From: Scleroderma bovista
Lineage: Eukaryota; Basidiomycota; Agaricomycetes; Boletales; Sclerodermataceae
Reading direction: 5' to 3'
NCBI GenBank assembly: GCA_037178675.1
Contig: JAYMGJ010000111.1
Location: 1-64,000 of the forward strand
Length of the DNA: 64,000 nt
The translations under genes and the position numbers were made by a program. The first letter of the stretch is position 1; each line of letters starts with the position of its first letter. Positions 22,501-33,872 of the stretch are shown one piece after another. The notes under the pieces were generated by a model, which saw nothing but the letters and a program-made list of their open reading frames with translations, was not told the DNA's origin and searched no databases.

Positions 22501-24907
22501 AAGTGATGCAACAGCAATGTCCATCTGAATGTCAGCCTCCCCAACAAAGTAGTCTCCACTCCGAGATTGATCAGTCAAGAAATCAGAAAAGGAGGCATGG
22601 AGGGGGCAGACAGGCAAGGTGCAGTCAGTGACACCACTTAACAATGGACCCAAAAAACATAGAACAATCACCACATTAAAATTACTGTGCTTGTGGGAGA
22701 AGTGTTGACGCATTGCATTCAGTCCATCAATTGGAAGTGGCTCCAGTGCATACAGAACTTGCTGCATCACAGAGCAGAAGCGTATGAGAGCAGTTGGCCT
22801 CTTGCTTACAATGTTCTCCAGAATTGTGTGGTACATGGTGTCCAGAAGGGATTTCCCCTCTCTTGATAGACGTACTGTAACATTACTGAAGCGCTCCTTG
22901 ACCCGTTCGCCAGTGGTATCCTGCCTGATGTACTCGCAGGCAAGGCGAGCCCACTCAAATAGGCCATCAGCTTTCTGAGTAATTTGGCTGACTTCTCTCT
23001 CTCCGATGTCCTCAAGATCTTTGAGTTGCACAGAAATGAACAGACGGATATCACGTTGGGCAAATGCAACAGGGACATCATCCAAAGACATGGCTTTGAC
23101 ATGCGGAGCAATGCTTAACACGGCCTGGATGTCAGGTAATGACCGAGACGTCATGAGGAGGCGGAAGTTGGAAGGCAGCTTGGCCGCTCGTGGGGATCCT
23201 AACACCGACAATATGTGGCTTCGCGATGGCTCGGGTCCACTCTCGTCCAATGCATCAATAACCACAACTATATTTCCTGTTTCCCCGATCAACACCTGAG
23301 ACAATGGTGCCAGGACAAGCTTTTCCCACTGCTGAATGATATCAGGAGTAGCCATGAGAGAGTGGTTGTTTGCAAAAACGCTAGCCAATGCACGTCGAAA
23401 TGCGGGGTCACGGTCCGCAAGATCACGAGAGATGGTTGTGAATATCATTTCTTCGCGACATTCCGTCTGTCTGTCGCGTGCGAAGCAAAAGCATGACCCG
23501 AGCCCTCCCACGTTCTTGAGCCACAGAGCGATCGTGTGGGCAATGGCGGACTTTCCTCTCCCCGCCTGGCCATGAAGCCAGAAGATCCGTGGTGCATTGA
23601 CGTCCGGGTCGTGGATCCAGTCTACAATCTCCTGCAGAATTTCTCCTCTCGTGCCATCCAGGCATTTCTTTGTCGTATTAAGTCCAGCTCCGCTTGCATA
23701 TGCCATGCCATCCAAATTCAAGTCCTCGAGGACACGGTAGACGTTGATATGCGTGTCGCAAACTGCACGATCGCGGTATTGTTGCATTAACACATCTAGA
23801 GCCTTGTTGTAATCGTTGACAGAGGCCTGCGTTTCGGCTGGGATATTCTTTCCGAGTCGTTTCCCTTCAGTGGAACCTGATTAGAACATTGTCAAGAAAG
23901 GACAGTGTGTGGCGTACAGAAGCTTTTTGTTTCAGAATAGTTCTTGATGAACTGAGCACAGTTGCTAACCACTTGGGCGATACTTGCGAGGGTATCTTTC
24001 ATCATATCAAGGTTGAATAGGGTATCTTCTTCAAGGAGGAACTCGTAGACGTTTTGTACTTTTAGAAGCAAGTCGGAGATTTGGTCTAGGCCCTTCGCTT
24101 GTATAATGATGGACTGATGAGAATGGTGAGGTGCGTGCCGTTAGCGACCGGAAGACATACCTGGGCTGCACTGGTTAGCATCCTCAAGGCCATCTGAGTG
24201 TAAGGATGGATCTGCGCACAAACGTCAGCCCAACCGTCGCCGAGAAAAGTAAGAAATCATACATTGGCGATAGTACTGACTACGGTGTTGAAAGTCTTGA
24301 GTGGTTGGAAGTATGTCGGACTGAAGGTGTCTATCTGAGAGACGGTAGTGTTAATCCCACCGGCAACCCCGACAGCATGTTGTGCATCAGAGGGCACAAG
24401 CCTTGCTGAGTCAAGCTCTTTTTGGGCAGCATCGATCTTGTCATGACGTTCGCTCAGTAAATAACACTAGACATGGACGAAATCCGCTTATCATACCTCA
24501 TGGGCTGGTGCAACTTGGGTTGAACTCTGTTGTAAATCATGTAGCTGTAAAGAGTTCATGAAAGCTGCTTCTTATACGTGGAAAAATTGGAATAGTTCCG
24601 TTTGAACAGATGTACTCACGCCTATGGTGGAATTCGCAATACTTTGCTTGGACCAGTTAGGTAGTAAATTCTTCAACCTCGTCATCTTCCCCTTTCTGGT
24701 ACCATCGGATACGGGCAATGTTGAGACGATTGTAGAAGTAAGAATTCGAGATGACCCTTGTGACTGGTTTCTGTTAGGGCATTAAGACGACGTGTGGGGG
24801 ATCATGTTGCGTACCAGGTCCACCTGGGGGCCCATTGTGACTCGAGTGGGTCTAGTCGTCCGAAGTTTCAGCCAGGGGCGACGAATCTTGGACTGGTTGT
24901 TGGCCAT
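19528..24907 (-). CDS. NACHT-WD40 STAND protein (fungal NLR-like, HET-E/NWD type)
   Basis: Model complement(join(19528..19871,19924..22147,22201..23876,23918..24113,24161..24211,24263..24436,24497..24544,24620..24763,24815..24907)), 1649 residues, phases all consistent. It has a helical N-terminal region (about 1-260) of unknown type. A NACHT ATPase follows, with Walker A GQAGRGKSAIA near residue 338 and Walker B NIVVVIDALDES near 437, then a helical winged-helix-like section. Fifteen WD40 repeats span about 869-1515. A separate last exon encodes a roughly 115-residue tail containing HPDGWIRG and LLLWVP, seen at the end of many basidiomycete WD40 proteins. Such STAND proteins sense non-self or damage and trigger regulated cell death or incompatibility. 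The start at 24907 is the one followed by a good first exon; an in-frame ATG at 25021 is an alternative. Confidence 0.9.
20002..21922 (-). repeat. 15 tandem WD40-coding repeats (about 129 bp each)
   Basis: Units of 43 codons, each reading LQGHTxxVTSVAFSPDGTR then IVSGSxDxTVRVWDAERG, repeat 15 times with very high DNA similarity. Two adjacent units carry a 2-codon insertion (VLLQIG), and one lacks the Ala codon of WDAERG. Differences concentrate at the two residues after GHT, at the positions flanking Asp in SGSxDx (Ile, Glu, Asn, Trp, His or Asp, then Lys, Gln, Arg, His, Glu, Met or Val), and in the linker. This is the pattern of concerted evolution with focused variability known for HET-E/D/R repeats. 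Confidence 0.93.
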
Positions 24908-25184
24908 TTGTGTGATAGGAAGAGGAAGCTGAGATTTAGTTCTTGGAGGTCGAAAGCAAACAAACGATGTGCACTCGGTAACACGTGTTGACAATGAGGT
25001 GGCATTTTCCAGTCCAATCATTGAAAGCGTCACAAGACAAGGACATCAGGGCGCTTATCGAGCAGCCTCATTGTTTTAACGAGGTGTGAGTATGACGCGC
25101 GTTTTAAGGGTGTTTGCGCGCACCTTTTATGTGCAATATTCTTTTACATCCCTGTGCGACTTCTCGGTACGCTGTAGACAAATT

Positions 25185-25404
25185 TGCAGGTGGCGGTGCT
25201 GGGGCGGGCAGCAGCATCCAGCTATGTAGGTGACTCCGACGCCAGGCAAATCGGACATACATACTCGTAGATCTTTCATCTTCAGAGTAAGGAAAGAGAT
25301 GTGATACACAACAGTTGTGCAGGAGAACTTTACGAACCGAGATAGCATCGTGTAGTCGCGATGCCCAGCCTGGATTTGTGGAAGGCCAGCGGTCCTGTTC
25401 AATG
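25185..25404. repeat. Rearranged copy of the 5' end of the sulfhydryl oxidase gene
   Basis: Two blocks from 26442-26690 recur here. Block A (26442-26553, starting TTTGCAGGTGGCGGTGCTG and ending CTCGTAGATCT) is in direct orientation at about 25186-25275. Block B (26560-26680, including the ATG exon of the oxidase gene) follows in inverted orientation at about 25277-25404. Together they sit at the edge of the STAND fragment, directly fused to an exon of it. Confidence 0.8.
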
Positions 25405-26210
25405 TGTTCAAGGCCATCTGAGCGTATGGATAGATCTATACGTGATCATCAGTTAACCTTGACTGCCTTCAATTGGGATGACAAACACTGGTAATGCCAT
25501 TGACGACGGTATTAAAAGCACTATGGCGATATCCAGTGTTGATGGTATCTAACTGGGTCATCGCAGGGTCAACGAGACCGATTGCATTAACAGTGGTTTC
25601 CGCTGGGCCAGCAATGTGTTCATATCCGCACTCTGTATTATGTTGCCGAGTACGGTTGAAACAAGTTGGATAGTGCCTGGCACGCAATGGAATCCATAAG
25701 CCTATCAGCAATGCATGTAGATACATGTGCACGGACCTCGTGTGTAGCGGCAGCATGTACCTTCCCTGTGGCTTCTCCAGGGCCGGTAACAATGGAAGGT
25801 TCGGGTACGACGCGCTGACGTCTTTAAGGCCAATCGCTGGCAGGGGCTGCTTGTGGTTCGCTGCATGTAGACCCTTCAGATCCAGCTTGTGGACGCGTAG
25901 ACAGTGTCATACCTCTTGGAATACAACAGATACGGTCGATCTGATCCTTCGTTCCCCGCTGAAGCGGGAGGGTTAGCGACAAATGGCTCGTGATGATGCG
26001 GTGGTCCCTCAGGATCCTGCTGTTGTCTGTACTGAGGCCTGGGGCCTAGTCAAGACACTCGGCCCCCAAGAGGCAGATAGAGTCGGGTAAGGAGAATGCT
26101 GGAACGACATCCGAAGAGGCCCTCCTCGCCACCAAAATGTGCCGTGCGATTCGCATACACCTGCGTTGGCTGAATTGGCTGTCCACGTTCTTGCGGTTTT
26201 TCTTCGACAT
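25405..26210 (-). pseudogene. N-terminal fragment of a STAND gene
   Basis: It starts MSKKNRKNVDSQ at 26210, matching the first exon of the decayed gene at 17288, with similar promoter sequence upstream. Further exons are recognisable: the region at 25500-25700 (segment ending FNTVVNGIT) and HPYAQMALNTLN near 25410, equivalent to HPYTQMALRML in the intact gene. Reading frames are broken between exons and nothing of NACHT or WD40 remains. The fragment ends where the rearranged copy of the neighbouring oxidase gene begins. It is oriented like the intact gene, and inverted relative to the pseudogene at 17.3 kb. Confidence 0.78.
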
Positions 26211-26596
26211 CTTTGGTATTATACGTTGAGAGGATGATTTGGTTTACAATTAGCTGGAAATAGCAGGAGAGGGAAAACGGAGGGAGCGAATCCCATTTCC
26301 GTGTCGTCACCTGATAGTGTGGTGCACGTCCTTGGCCATACCCGACCCCACGCATGCTGCAGACCTGTGGGTACAGTCATCCACCACCAAGTGGTCTCAG
26401 ACAAGAAAGATTGTATAGTAGATCAGAGGCTAATATTAGGTTAATTTGCAGGTGGCGGTGCTGCGGCTGCGGCGGCAGCTAATGTACTATGTAGCTGACT
26501 CCCTCAGTCGACGTCCGACACCAGGCAAAGTCCCAATACTCGTAGATCTAAACTGTTGGCCTTCCATAAATCCAGTCTGGACATCACGACCACACC

Positions 26597-27739
26597 ATGC
26601 TATCTCGGTTCGTAAAGCTGTTCTGCACAACTGTTGTAGCCCTCGTATGTATCACACCTCTCTCCTTGCTCTAAAGATGCAATATACCCCTTTCTCCACT
26701 CCTACTGATCATGGACCCCCTCTCACAGTTCATCCTCGCAACACTGGCATCTCTCCACCCTCCCACACGCGCATATATCGATCCCTGGACTGGTCAGCTC
26801 TGGGACGAAGGTGGCGTCGAGCAAGATCTCCGTGTATCGCATCCGCATGGCGACTCGCCGGCGGGCGTTAGTAGTAGTAGCGTAACAGGAGGGGGAGTCA
26901 TCATGACGAAGTTGGGAAATGAGACTGCAAAGTACGCCGTCCTTTCTTCTCGTGGACTGCGGTGGCTGACGTGGACGTGTGTATGTGCTGTCGCCGCGTT
27001 GAACTACTAATAGGGCTGAGCTAGGACGCGCAACGTGGAAACTTTTGTGAGGGACTTCTCCCAGCCACTTGGCGGTGTTACGGTGATGATAATACGCGGA
27101 CAGACATACTATGACGCTGCGGTTCCCCGAGGTGCGTGTTTGTGCCCATTTTTCACTCTTGCAGATAATAGATCTTGCATTTCATCAAGCACCCAACCCT
27201 TGACCAACGCGAAGCTCTCAGCTCATATATGTACCTCACTTCTCGGCTTTATCCATGTGGGGAGTGTGCAGCAGAGTTTCAGGAGCTTCTTAAAAAGTTC
27301 CCGCCGCAGGTCAGTGTGACTTCTAACTCCCGTCATCATTGCACAGTTGTTAATCATGATGCTCATGAAACGTTTGCGACACAGACTTCGGGTCGGCTCG
27401 CTGCCAGTTTATGGTACGCAATCCATCTGCATACCTAAGCAACACCCAAGCTAGATTTGTTTGCTTTTCAGGCTGTGTTCTGTACACAATGAAGTCAATG
27501 CACGACTCGGAAAGCCAAACTTTGACTGTGCCAAGCTCGACGAGACATACGATTGTGGATGCGGGGATGCACCCGTTTCATCGACTTCAGCGACCACCAC
27601 ATTGCCAACGGCCTCGTCCTCGGTGGACCCCGAAAGCAGCTCATCACGGGAAGAGAAGTTTGACCCTATGGACCTGGAATGGGACACTGCGAAAGATGAA
27701 ATTACAGGTGTTGGGATGATCAAGGGTGGTAGACGTTGA
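26597..27739 (+). CDS. Erv2-type FAD-linked sulfhydryl oxidase
   Basis: Model join(26597..26644,26729..26931,27014..27046,27104..27131,27172..27309,27385..27413,27472..27739), 248 residues. The N-terminus FVKLFCTTVVALFILATL forms a signal anchor. The Erv/ALR core follows: LGRATWKLLHTMTLRFPE, catalytic CGEC in RLYPCGECAAEF, and the FAD-binding W-x-x-H-N motif LWLCSVHNEVNARL, then CAKLDETYDCGCG. These enzymes pass electrons from thiols through FAD to oxygen and form disulfides; the membrane anchor points to the secretory pathway (Erv2-like) and not mitochondrial Erv1. Intron 4 is only 40 nt because the nearer AG leads into a stop; this is the least certain join. The C-terminal 60 residues are disordered. 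Confidence 0.9.
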
Positions 27740-28147
27740 TCGTTGCCAAGCCAGTTGAGGTTTGGGGCATAATTTTCTTCCGTTTATTTTATTTCAGGTG
27801 AGCCTCAGCCCGTAGTGGTACCGATGGAAGCTGATCGCAAGACTTGCAAGTGGATACAATCAATGTTGTGGTATGATACCTCCCGCAAATGGAACCATGA
27901 TTCTGTTATCTTATCGACCGCATTGTTCTGTTATTCGTGGCCATGAAGGTAATATTTGATCAGCTACGGATCTCAACTCGCAGAGCACCAGCACCCCCTC
28001 GACTTCCTGCGTGAGGTGTCGGATTCGGTACTAACGATGGACCAGTCAAAGAAGGGCAATTATATTTATCCCAAGTGATCTGGGGTTTCGATCAACGACC
28101 TCCTGACGCACATGAAAATACACGACGTATAAAAATAATAAATAGTT
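27740..28147. other. Intergenic between convergent genes
   Basis: This is 408 bp between the 3' ends of the oxidase gene and the ketopantoate hydroxymethyltransferase gene. No coding or structural signal was recognised beyond expected 3' UTRs. Confidence 0.4.
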
Positions 28148-29339
28148 TCAAGGCACTGCAAGATTCTCGTCTATCGCTGATCTAGGACTGTGGCCGGGCG
28201 CTGTCGAAAGTATATGCGATTCTTGGGTAGTCGTTTGGGGTTTCTGTTCAGCCGGGATTGCCTCTTGCGCAGGAATGCTTTGGGTTGTCGGTGACCACGT
28301 CCAACTTGGTGTCTCTTCTGCTACGAGGAACTTTTCCCATTCCCCTTGGTCCATCACATATCCCTCTCTGTCTGGATCTGGGAATGACCCGTCCCTCACC
28401 GCGCTGACGTACCCGCTGACGCCACGCGCAACTTCTTTGCGCACATCAGCGAAATGTCGCACGAACCTGGATGGGGGGGATAAGGGATGATGCTTTGGAG
28501 GGTTGTACTGCTCACCTTGGCTTGTGACCGCTCCAGGTTCCAACCATGTCGTCCCACACTAAGACCTGCCCGCTAGTGCCTGGTCCTGCTCCGATGCCAA
28601 TCGTCGGGACGCTCAGCCGTTCCGTGATATAAGCACCCAACAGGTTCGGCATCGCTTCGAGGACGATCGAGAACGCGCCTGCATCCTCGAGTGCGCGTGC
28701 AGCGCGCAGAAGCTTAGCAGCTGCATCAGCAGTACGCCCCTGTACTCTGTACCCTGACAGTGAGACGTGCCGCTGCGGGAGAAGGCCGATGTGCCCCATG
28801 ACAGGTATGCCCATCGTTGTGAGAGCGCTGACGTGCTCCACGACTTCCTCACCTCCCTCGAGCTTGACAGCCTCGACGTGCCCCTCCTGTATCAGCCTGA
28901 CCCCAGCCCTGACTCCCTCCGCCCTTCCGGTAGCGAAGGTTCCGAAGGGCATGTCGGCTACTAGGAGCGGTGACGATGTACCCCGGGCAACAGCGCGGCA
29001 GTGGTGAAGCATCTCGTCGAGTGTGAGGCGGGTGGTTGATGGGTATCCGAGGCATACTTGAGCAAGGGAGTCGCCGACCAGGGTTATGTCGACTGGGTGG
29101 TTGGAGCAGGCTAGGGCGGTTGGGTAGTCGTATGCTGTTAGGACAGTGATGGGTGTTTTGGAGGTGCGAAGGGAGCGGAGGGTGGCGATGGTGGTTTTCT
29201 TGTGCGGTGTGGGCGATGAGGACGAGGACGGTGTCGGAGGATGCTTCGCGGGGCGGACACTCATATGTCTCCCGGAGATTCTCGGCATATATGAAAGACG
29301 CCGAGAGGATCGACGGAGAACCTCGTCGATCAACATCAT
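28148..29339 (-). CDS. panB: 3-methyl-2-oxobutanoate hydroxymethyltransferase (ketopantoate hydroxymethyltransferase)
   Basis: Model complement(join(28148..28466,28516..29339)), 380 residues, one 49-nt intron. First committed step of pantothenate (vitamin B5, CoA precursor) synthesis: it adds a hydroxymethyl group from methylene-tetrahydrofolate to 2-oxoisovalerate. Family motifs in order: VLTAYDYPTAL, the metal-binding VGDSLAQVCLGY, LLVADMPFGTF, VKLEGG, GIPVMGHIGLLPQ, IVLEAMP with the catalytic glutamate, and IGIGAGPGTSGQVLVWDD. A basic, Ser/Arg-rich start of about 45 residues resembles a mitochondrial presequence, as in fungal homologues. The last 70 residues after HFADVRKEV are disordered and longer than in bacteria. 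Convergent with the oxidase gene; divergent from the next gene. Confidence 0.95.
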
Positions 29340-29569
29340 GGAGGGGGACGATAGGATGGTGGAACTAGCAAAAGGTCTCTTGATTATATACGACTGAGTC
29401 AGAGCGTCTCCCTTTTTGCGATCGTCCCTGTCGTCGCCGTCGTCCGTTCCGTCGACCGGTTAACCCGGGTTTCTTTTTTGTGTCCGGTCCACGTGACTGA
29501 GTCTCGCGTTCACGTGATGGAATGCCTCGTTGCATCGAGCCCATTTTCCCACACATTGTCTTTCTCATG
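29340..29569. promoter_or_regulatory. Short bidirectional promoter
   Basis: Only 230 bp separate the start of the ketopantoate hydroxymethyltransferase gene (minus) from the likely start of the next gene (plus, 29570). Two CACGTG E-box palindromes lie here, at about 29489 (tccacgtgac) and 29510 (ttcacgtgat), which could bind a bHLH or Cbf1-type factor. Confidence 0.5.
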
Positions 29570-31405
29570 CCACCGCGAACGAAAACGCAGCCAGGCGACG
29601 CAGCCGAGGACCACGACGACTGGGATGTCGGGCTCATCGTGCCAGACAGCGAGCAGAACGTATTCGATGACGAGGAGGACGAGAACGACGAGAACACGCC
29701 CCTCAACGACGACAACTCGGCTCCCCTCCCCGCCCTCTCCTTCGCTCCTCGTTCTTCGTCCCTCCGCACACCCATGTCGCATGCACCTCTCTCAGAAGAC
29801 ATCGTCCTCCGAGACATCACAGACCAGTTCTTCTATCCACCTTCGCCCTCTCCAGTCCGCATATCCAAAAACACGCTCAAACGCCCCGCACAAAGCACCA
29901 TCGAGCCACCTCACAGACCAAAGAAACCAAAGGCCCAAGCATACCCCGCCGATCCTCCAAACTGGCTACATACCACACAACCATCCTCGTCTCTCCCTCC
30001 CAGCTCACCTCTCCCCACATCCGCGACTGCATGTGATAACGGTCGCGGGGCTGACCGTGCCCACGGCCACATCTCAAGCACCCGCTACGAATACGAGCTG
30101 ACGAGTGCCCCTACCAAGCTGGCACCTGATTCAGATCCGTTTGGATTCCTTGCCGTGGAGCGTGCACTCAAAGCCAAACGGGTGACCGCCCCTCCTCCCC
30201 CTGTGCGCAAGCCCGCACCTAGGGTGAGCACTGTCACTATCAAGTCCCCTCCACGCAGCACCGTTGTGCTTTCCAACACCCCCGTGCGCTCGACATCTGT
30301 GAGACCAGATGAGCCCATGCCCACCAACTACGAGAACATCGATGATTTGTACCTCGACGAGCCTGTCGCGGGCCCATCATCCCATCCACTCGTACCCTCC
30401 GCCCCGTTGTTAGTCCAGCAGAGCGTACAGAATGTGGTACCAGAGCCGCATACAACACATTCACAGACCACATTCCCGGATCCATTGCGCACACCTCGCA
30501 AGCGCAAGCAGGTCAATTCTTCGACACCAGAGGACAGCTTGGAAGAAAGTCTTCCTTCCAGTCCTTCCCCCATCAAGGTATCTTTTGGCAGGACGAGCGC
30601 GCCCCAGACGAATCGTCGTCTGCAAACTCAGAGCAAGGTGCAAGATCGAGGTCCTACTACTCCTGTGCACAAGCATACACGCGCACAATCCGCCAAGGCC
30701 CGCGGAAAACAGCCCGTTGGGAAAGATTCCAGCAATGCTCCAGCTGCCAACAAACGTCTCCGAACAACTACCCGCACTCACATCCCCACGCCATCATCTA
30801 CTCCCCCTGTCCACCGACGTAGTGTTGTCGAAGCCTCATCTCCATCTGCGGGGTCTACCCCAAGTCCACCGAAACGCCGCAGTGCACGACAGGCTGCTGC
30901 TGCCAAGCATCCCGCACAGGATCTGAGCAGCGAAAGCGAGACTGTTGGGCGAATAAGGACGCGGTTGAGATCTGCGAGATCACCCGTGGAGTCGCGGGTC
31001 GAGCCATCGCCGGCTCGTAGACCCAATACACGCTCTGGGTCTCAAAGAAAGGCGACCGTGGCTTCCAAATCGGTGAAGTCCGTTCCCAGGGCAACGAGGG
31101 GTGCGGCGAAAGGTGGTTCTGCGGTGCGTGGGCGGGGGCGAGGGAGGGGCAAGGCAGCAGCTGGTACTGCAGCGACACGTGGGGCGAATGCAAAGGGGAA
31201 GAGAAAGGCGCGGCCATTGGAGGATGTACTCGGCATGTCGGATGATACCAGGGAGGTAAGTTGTCGTTACCCTGATAAGCTTTGCGGATGTTGATCGATG
31301 CGTTACACCTAACAGAGATACGAAAAGGAACGACGGGACCGGGTGGAATATTTCAAACGTCTCGAAGGTTATCAGATACAGAAGGAGAATGTATATGTTG
31401 TATGA
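29570..31405 (+). CDS. Unrecognised disordered, basic, probably nuclear protein
   Basis: Model join(29570..31255,31316..31405), 591 residues. The start MPPRTKTQ is preferred to an in-frame ATG at 29522 because it leads straight into an acidic DDWDVGLIVPDSEQ segment. The chain is rich in Ser, Pro, Thr, Arg and Lys with several KRP/RKR basic clusters that could be nuclear signals. Many SP/TP sites follow, with an RGRGRG run near residue 545. The short last exon encodes RYEKERRDRVEYFKRLEG, a charged helix likely to be the conserved part. No enzyme motif is visible. A chromatin, replication or spindle role would fit such composition, but I cannot name a family. Confidence 0.75.
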
Positions 31406-32474
31406 GCGATCTCTAACTCGGGCTGGGTCCTACAGCAGAACCAGGATATACGTATGTATTGTGGCAGGCCCACGGACGGCCTCTCCAGATTCGCGGTGTA
31501 CATTTAGTGTGTATGGAGTTGATACTCTGTTTTACTCTCGAGACTTTCTGATAATGGATTGGGTTAACTGTGCTCTAGGGGTAGTCACTTGGACCATTTG
31601 CTGATCTGGGGGGACCCTAGAATGTCTATCACCCTATATGCACACCAATGCTTCAGTGACCCTGTATTCAGAGTAAGACCAACCACATGCTAATTCTTGA
31701 TCTCTGTCCTTCACAATGGCTAGAAAATTATCAGATAAAGGCAGCACTTTAAGATCAAATGACATTGCCTCCAACAAGGCAGCCCAATAACTGACTTGGA
31801 GGAGGCCATGTCACATTGCTCGAAAATTGTGCATTTACCCAAACCATAACCTGTGGGGAAAGGTGTCAGGAAATGGGGATCAGGCGGCCGATCCATACTG
31901 GTAGCCTGTCATCGCACGTGAACATCAGCCTGATTGGAAAGAGAAAATACGACATACCAAGTGGCAAGAGCGCTGGCTATCTTGTGAGCTATCGTGCTGG
32001 AAGGATAATGGACACGTGGTGGTCAGGGCGACGTACCCTCTTACTGAGCATCGTTGAATATGGGAACGACCTGGAGATTCAAGGAGCCCAAGACTCCCAT
32101 TCAAGCTGGGGTCCCCCCGGGGGCGCGCTGTTCGACTCGTCGACTCGCATGGGGGAAAGGAAGATAAATGGGAGAGGGCTCACATTTTACCCACGTCTTA
32201 TATATGTGTGTGTGCCCGCACTGGTCGGTGCTGATGGGGCGGAGTCTGGTTCTCGTGCACACGTACGGTGGTTATAATAATGTGCGCACCCATGTTCACC
32301 CGGTATCGCCTTGTATCTATGCTATATCCGCCGCATCCGATTGCCCTGATGAAGTGAAGTGTGGACTCACTTTCGCTGTCCGGACTTCGAGGTTGTGGCT
32401 GGAATTTTTCTCACAGCGAGTTGATCAAGAGATTTACCCCCTCTGGACACACCCTCCACCCAACTACTACAAGG
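31406..32474. other. Intergenic 1.07 kb, nothing recognised
   Basis: Open frames on the plus strand (31816-32277 and 32168-32506) lack similarity, splice context or a domain I recognise. It probably contains a 3' UTR, the promoter of the diphthine synthase gene, and possibly decayed sequence. Confidence 0.4.
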
Positions 32475-33643
32475 ATGCTGTACATTATCGGGCTAGGTCT
32501 CTGTGACGAGAAGGATATCACCATGCGAGGGCTAGAGGTACGTTCCCGTCATGCCATGTCCGTCCCAGCCTGCTGCAACGCGTTCTCTCGCTAGGCAATT
32601 AAATCATCGTCCCGTGTTTACCTTGAGGCGTACACGAGCATATTGATGGTGAACAAGGAACGGTTGGTAAGTCCCTGTATGATCTACTTCGATCATATAT
32701 CACTCTAACTAACTACAAGGTACTTATGAAAGGAAGCGTTCTACAAGAAAGAGATTATCGTTGCGGACCGTGACATGGTCGAGACGCAGGCAGACGATAT
32801 CCTGAACGGTGCAGACAAGGAAGACGTGTCGCTGCTCGTTGTAGGCGACCCGTTCGGGTGCGTGCATAATTCATATTCATATCCTCTCACATCTCCTATC
32901 TGTCTGTGTCCTATGCGCACCTTTCAATGCGGTACAACTACATCATATTTATTATTAACGCGTATTATAACAGTGCAACGACACACATCGACATCGTACT
33001 CCGCGCACGCTCCTCCAACATTCCCGTCCGCGTGATCCACAATGCCTCGATCATGAACGCGGTCGGCGCATGCGGGCTACAGCTGTACAACTTCGGACAG
33101 ACAGTCTCCCTCGTATTCTTCACCGACACGTGGAAACCCGACTCGTTCTACGACCGTGTGCGCGAGAATGCAGGTCTGGGACTGCATACGCTCGTATTGC
33201 TCGATATCAAGGTAAAGGAGCAGAGCGAGGAGAACCTTGCAAGGCTCGTTGGATTTCTCCTATTTCCGGGACTGCAGTACCTGACTTGTCACAGAGGTAG
33301 GAAGATATACGAACCCCCTAGATACATGTCTATTCCCCAAGCAGTGTCGCAGCTACTCGAGATCGAATCGCTTCGCGCTGAAAACGTCCTCTCCCCAAAA
33401 ACGACCCTCGCAATTGCGCTATCCCGCGTCGGCGGGGACGCAGATCATCAACGTATCGTGTGCGGGACACTCGAGGAGCTCAGCCAGCAGCCCCAGGAAA
33501 TCTTCGGAGAGCCATTGCATAGCCTCGTCATTGTGGGTAAGAGACTGCACCATTTGGAGGTCGAGTATGCGGAGGCATATGCGGTGTGTAAGGAAGTGTG
33601 GAGGGGGGTCGCGAAAGAAGAATACGGGTGTACGTTGGATTAG
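32475..33643 (+). CDS. dph5: Diphthine methyl ester synthase (diphthamide biosynthesis methyltransferase)
   Basis: Model join(32475..32537,32595..32666,32733..32857,32974..33243,33295..33643), 292 residues, close to the usual 285. It methylates the modified histidine of elongation factor 2 with S-adenosylmethionine during diphthamide synthesis. Motifs in order: [38 protein letters not shown], the [18 protein letters not shown] loop, [48 protein letters not shown] and GEPLHSLVI. Intron 4 (33244-33294, 51 nt) must start with GC, not GT, to join ENLAR to [11 protein letters not shown]. The sequence is open through it, so without removal 17 odd residues would interrupt the most conserved part. 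Convergent with the AsnRS gene. Confidence 0.95.
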
Positions 33644-33872
33644 GTATGGTTATCGAGCAAAACGTGGATTTGTTTTCGCTGATTCTGAATGTTGGAAGAG
33701 CACGAAGTTGTATTGGAACCTAACTTACTTGGGGAACTAATGTTTCGACCGAGTTGAACTCAGATATACGTGCAGCAAATAGTCTACGGAGACTAGGACG
33801 CTATGGTCGAGTATATCTATCCTCGATATTAATCTATAGGTGTCGCGAAACAGTCGCATCTCCATAACTCAT

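Noticed and set aside
29365..29820. Minus-strand open frame overlapping the start of the disordered protein gene
   Set aside because: Antisense shadow of a low-complexity coding region; no domain.
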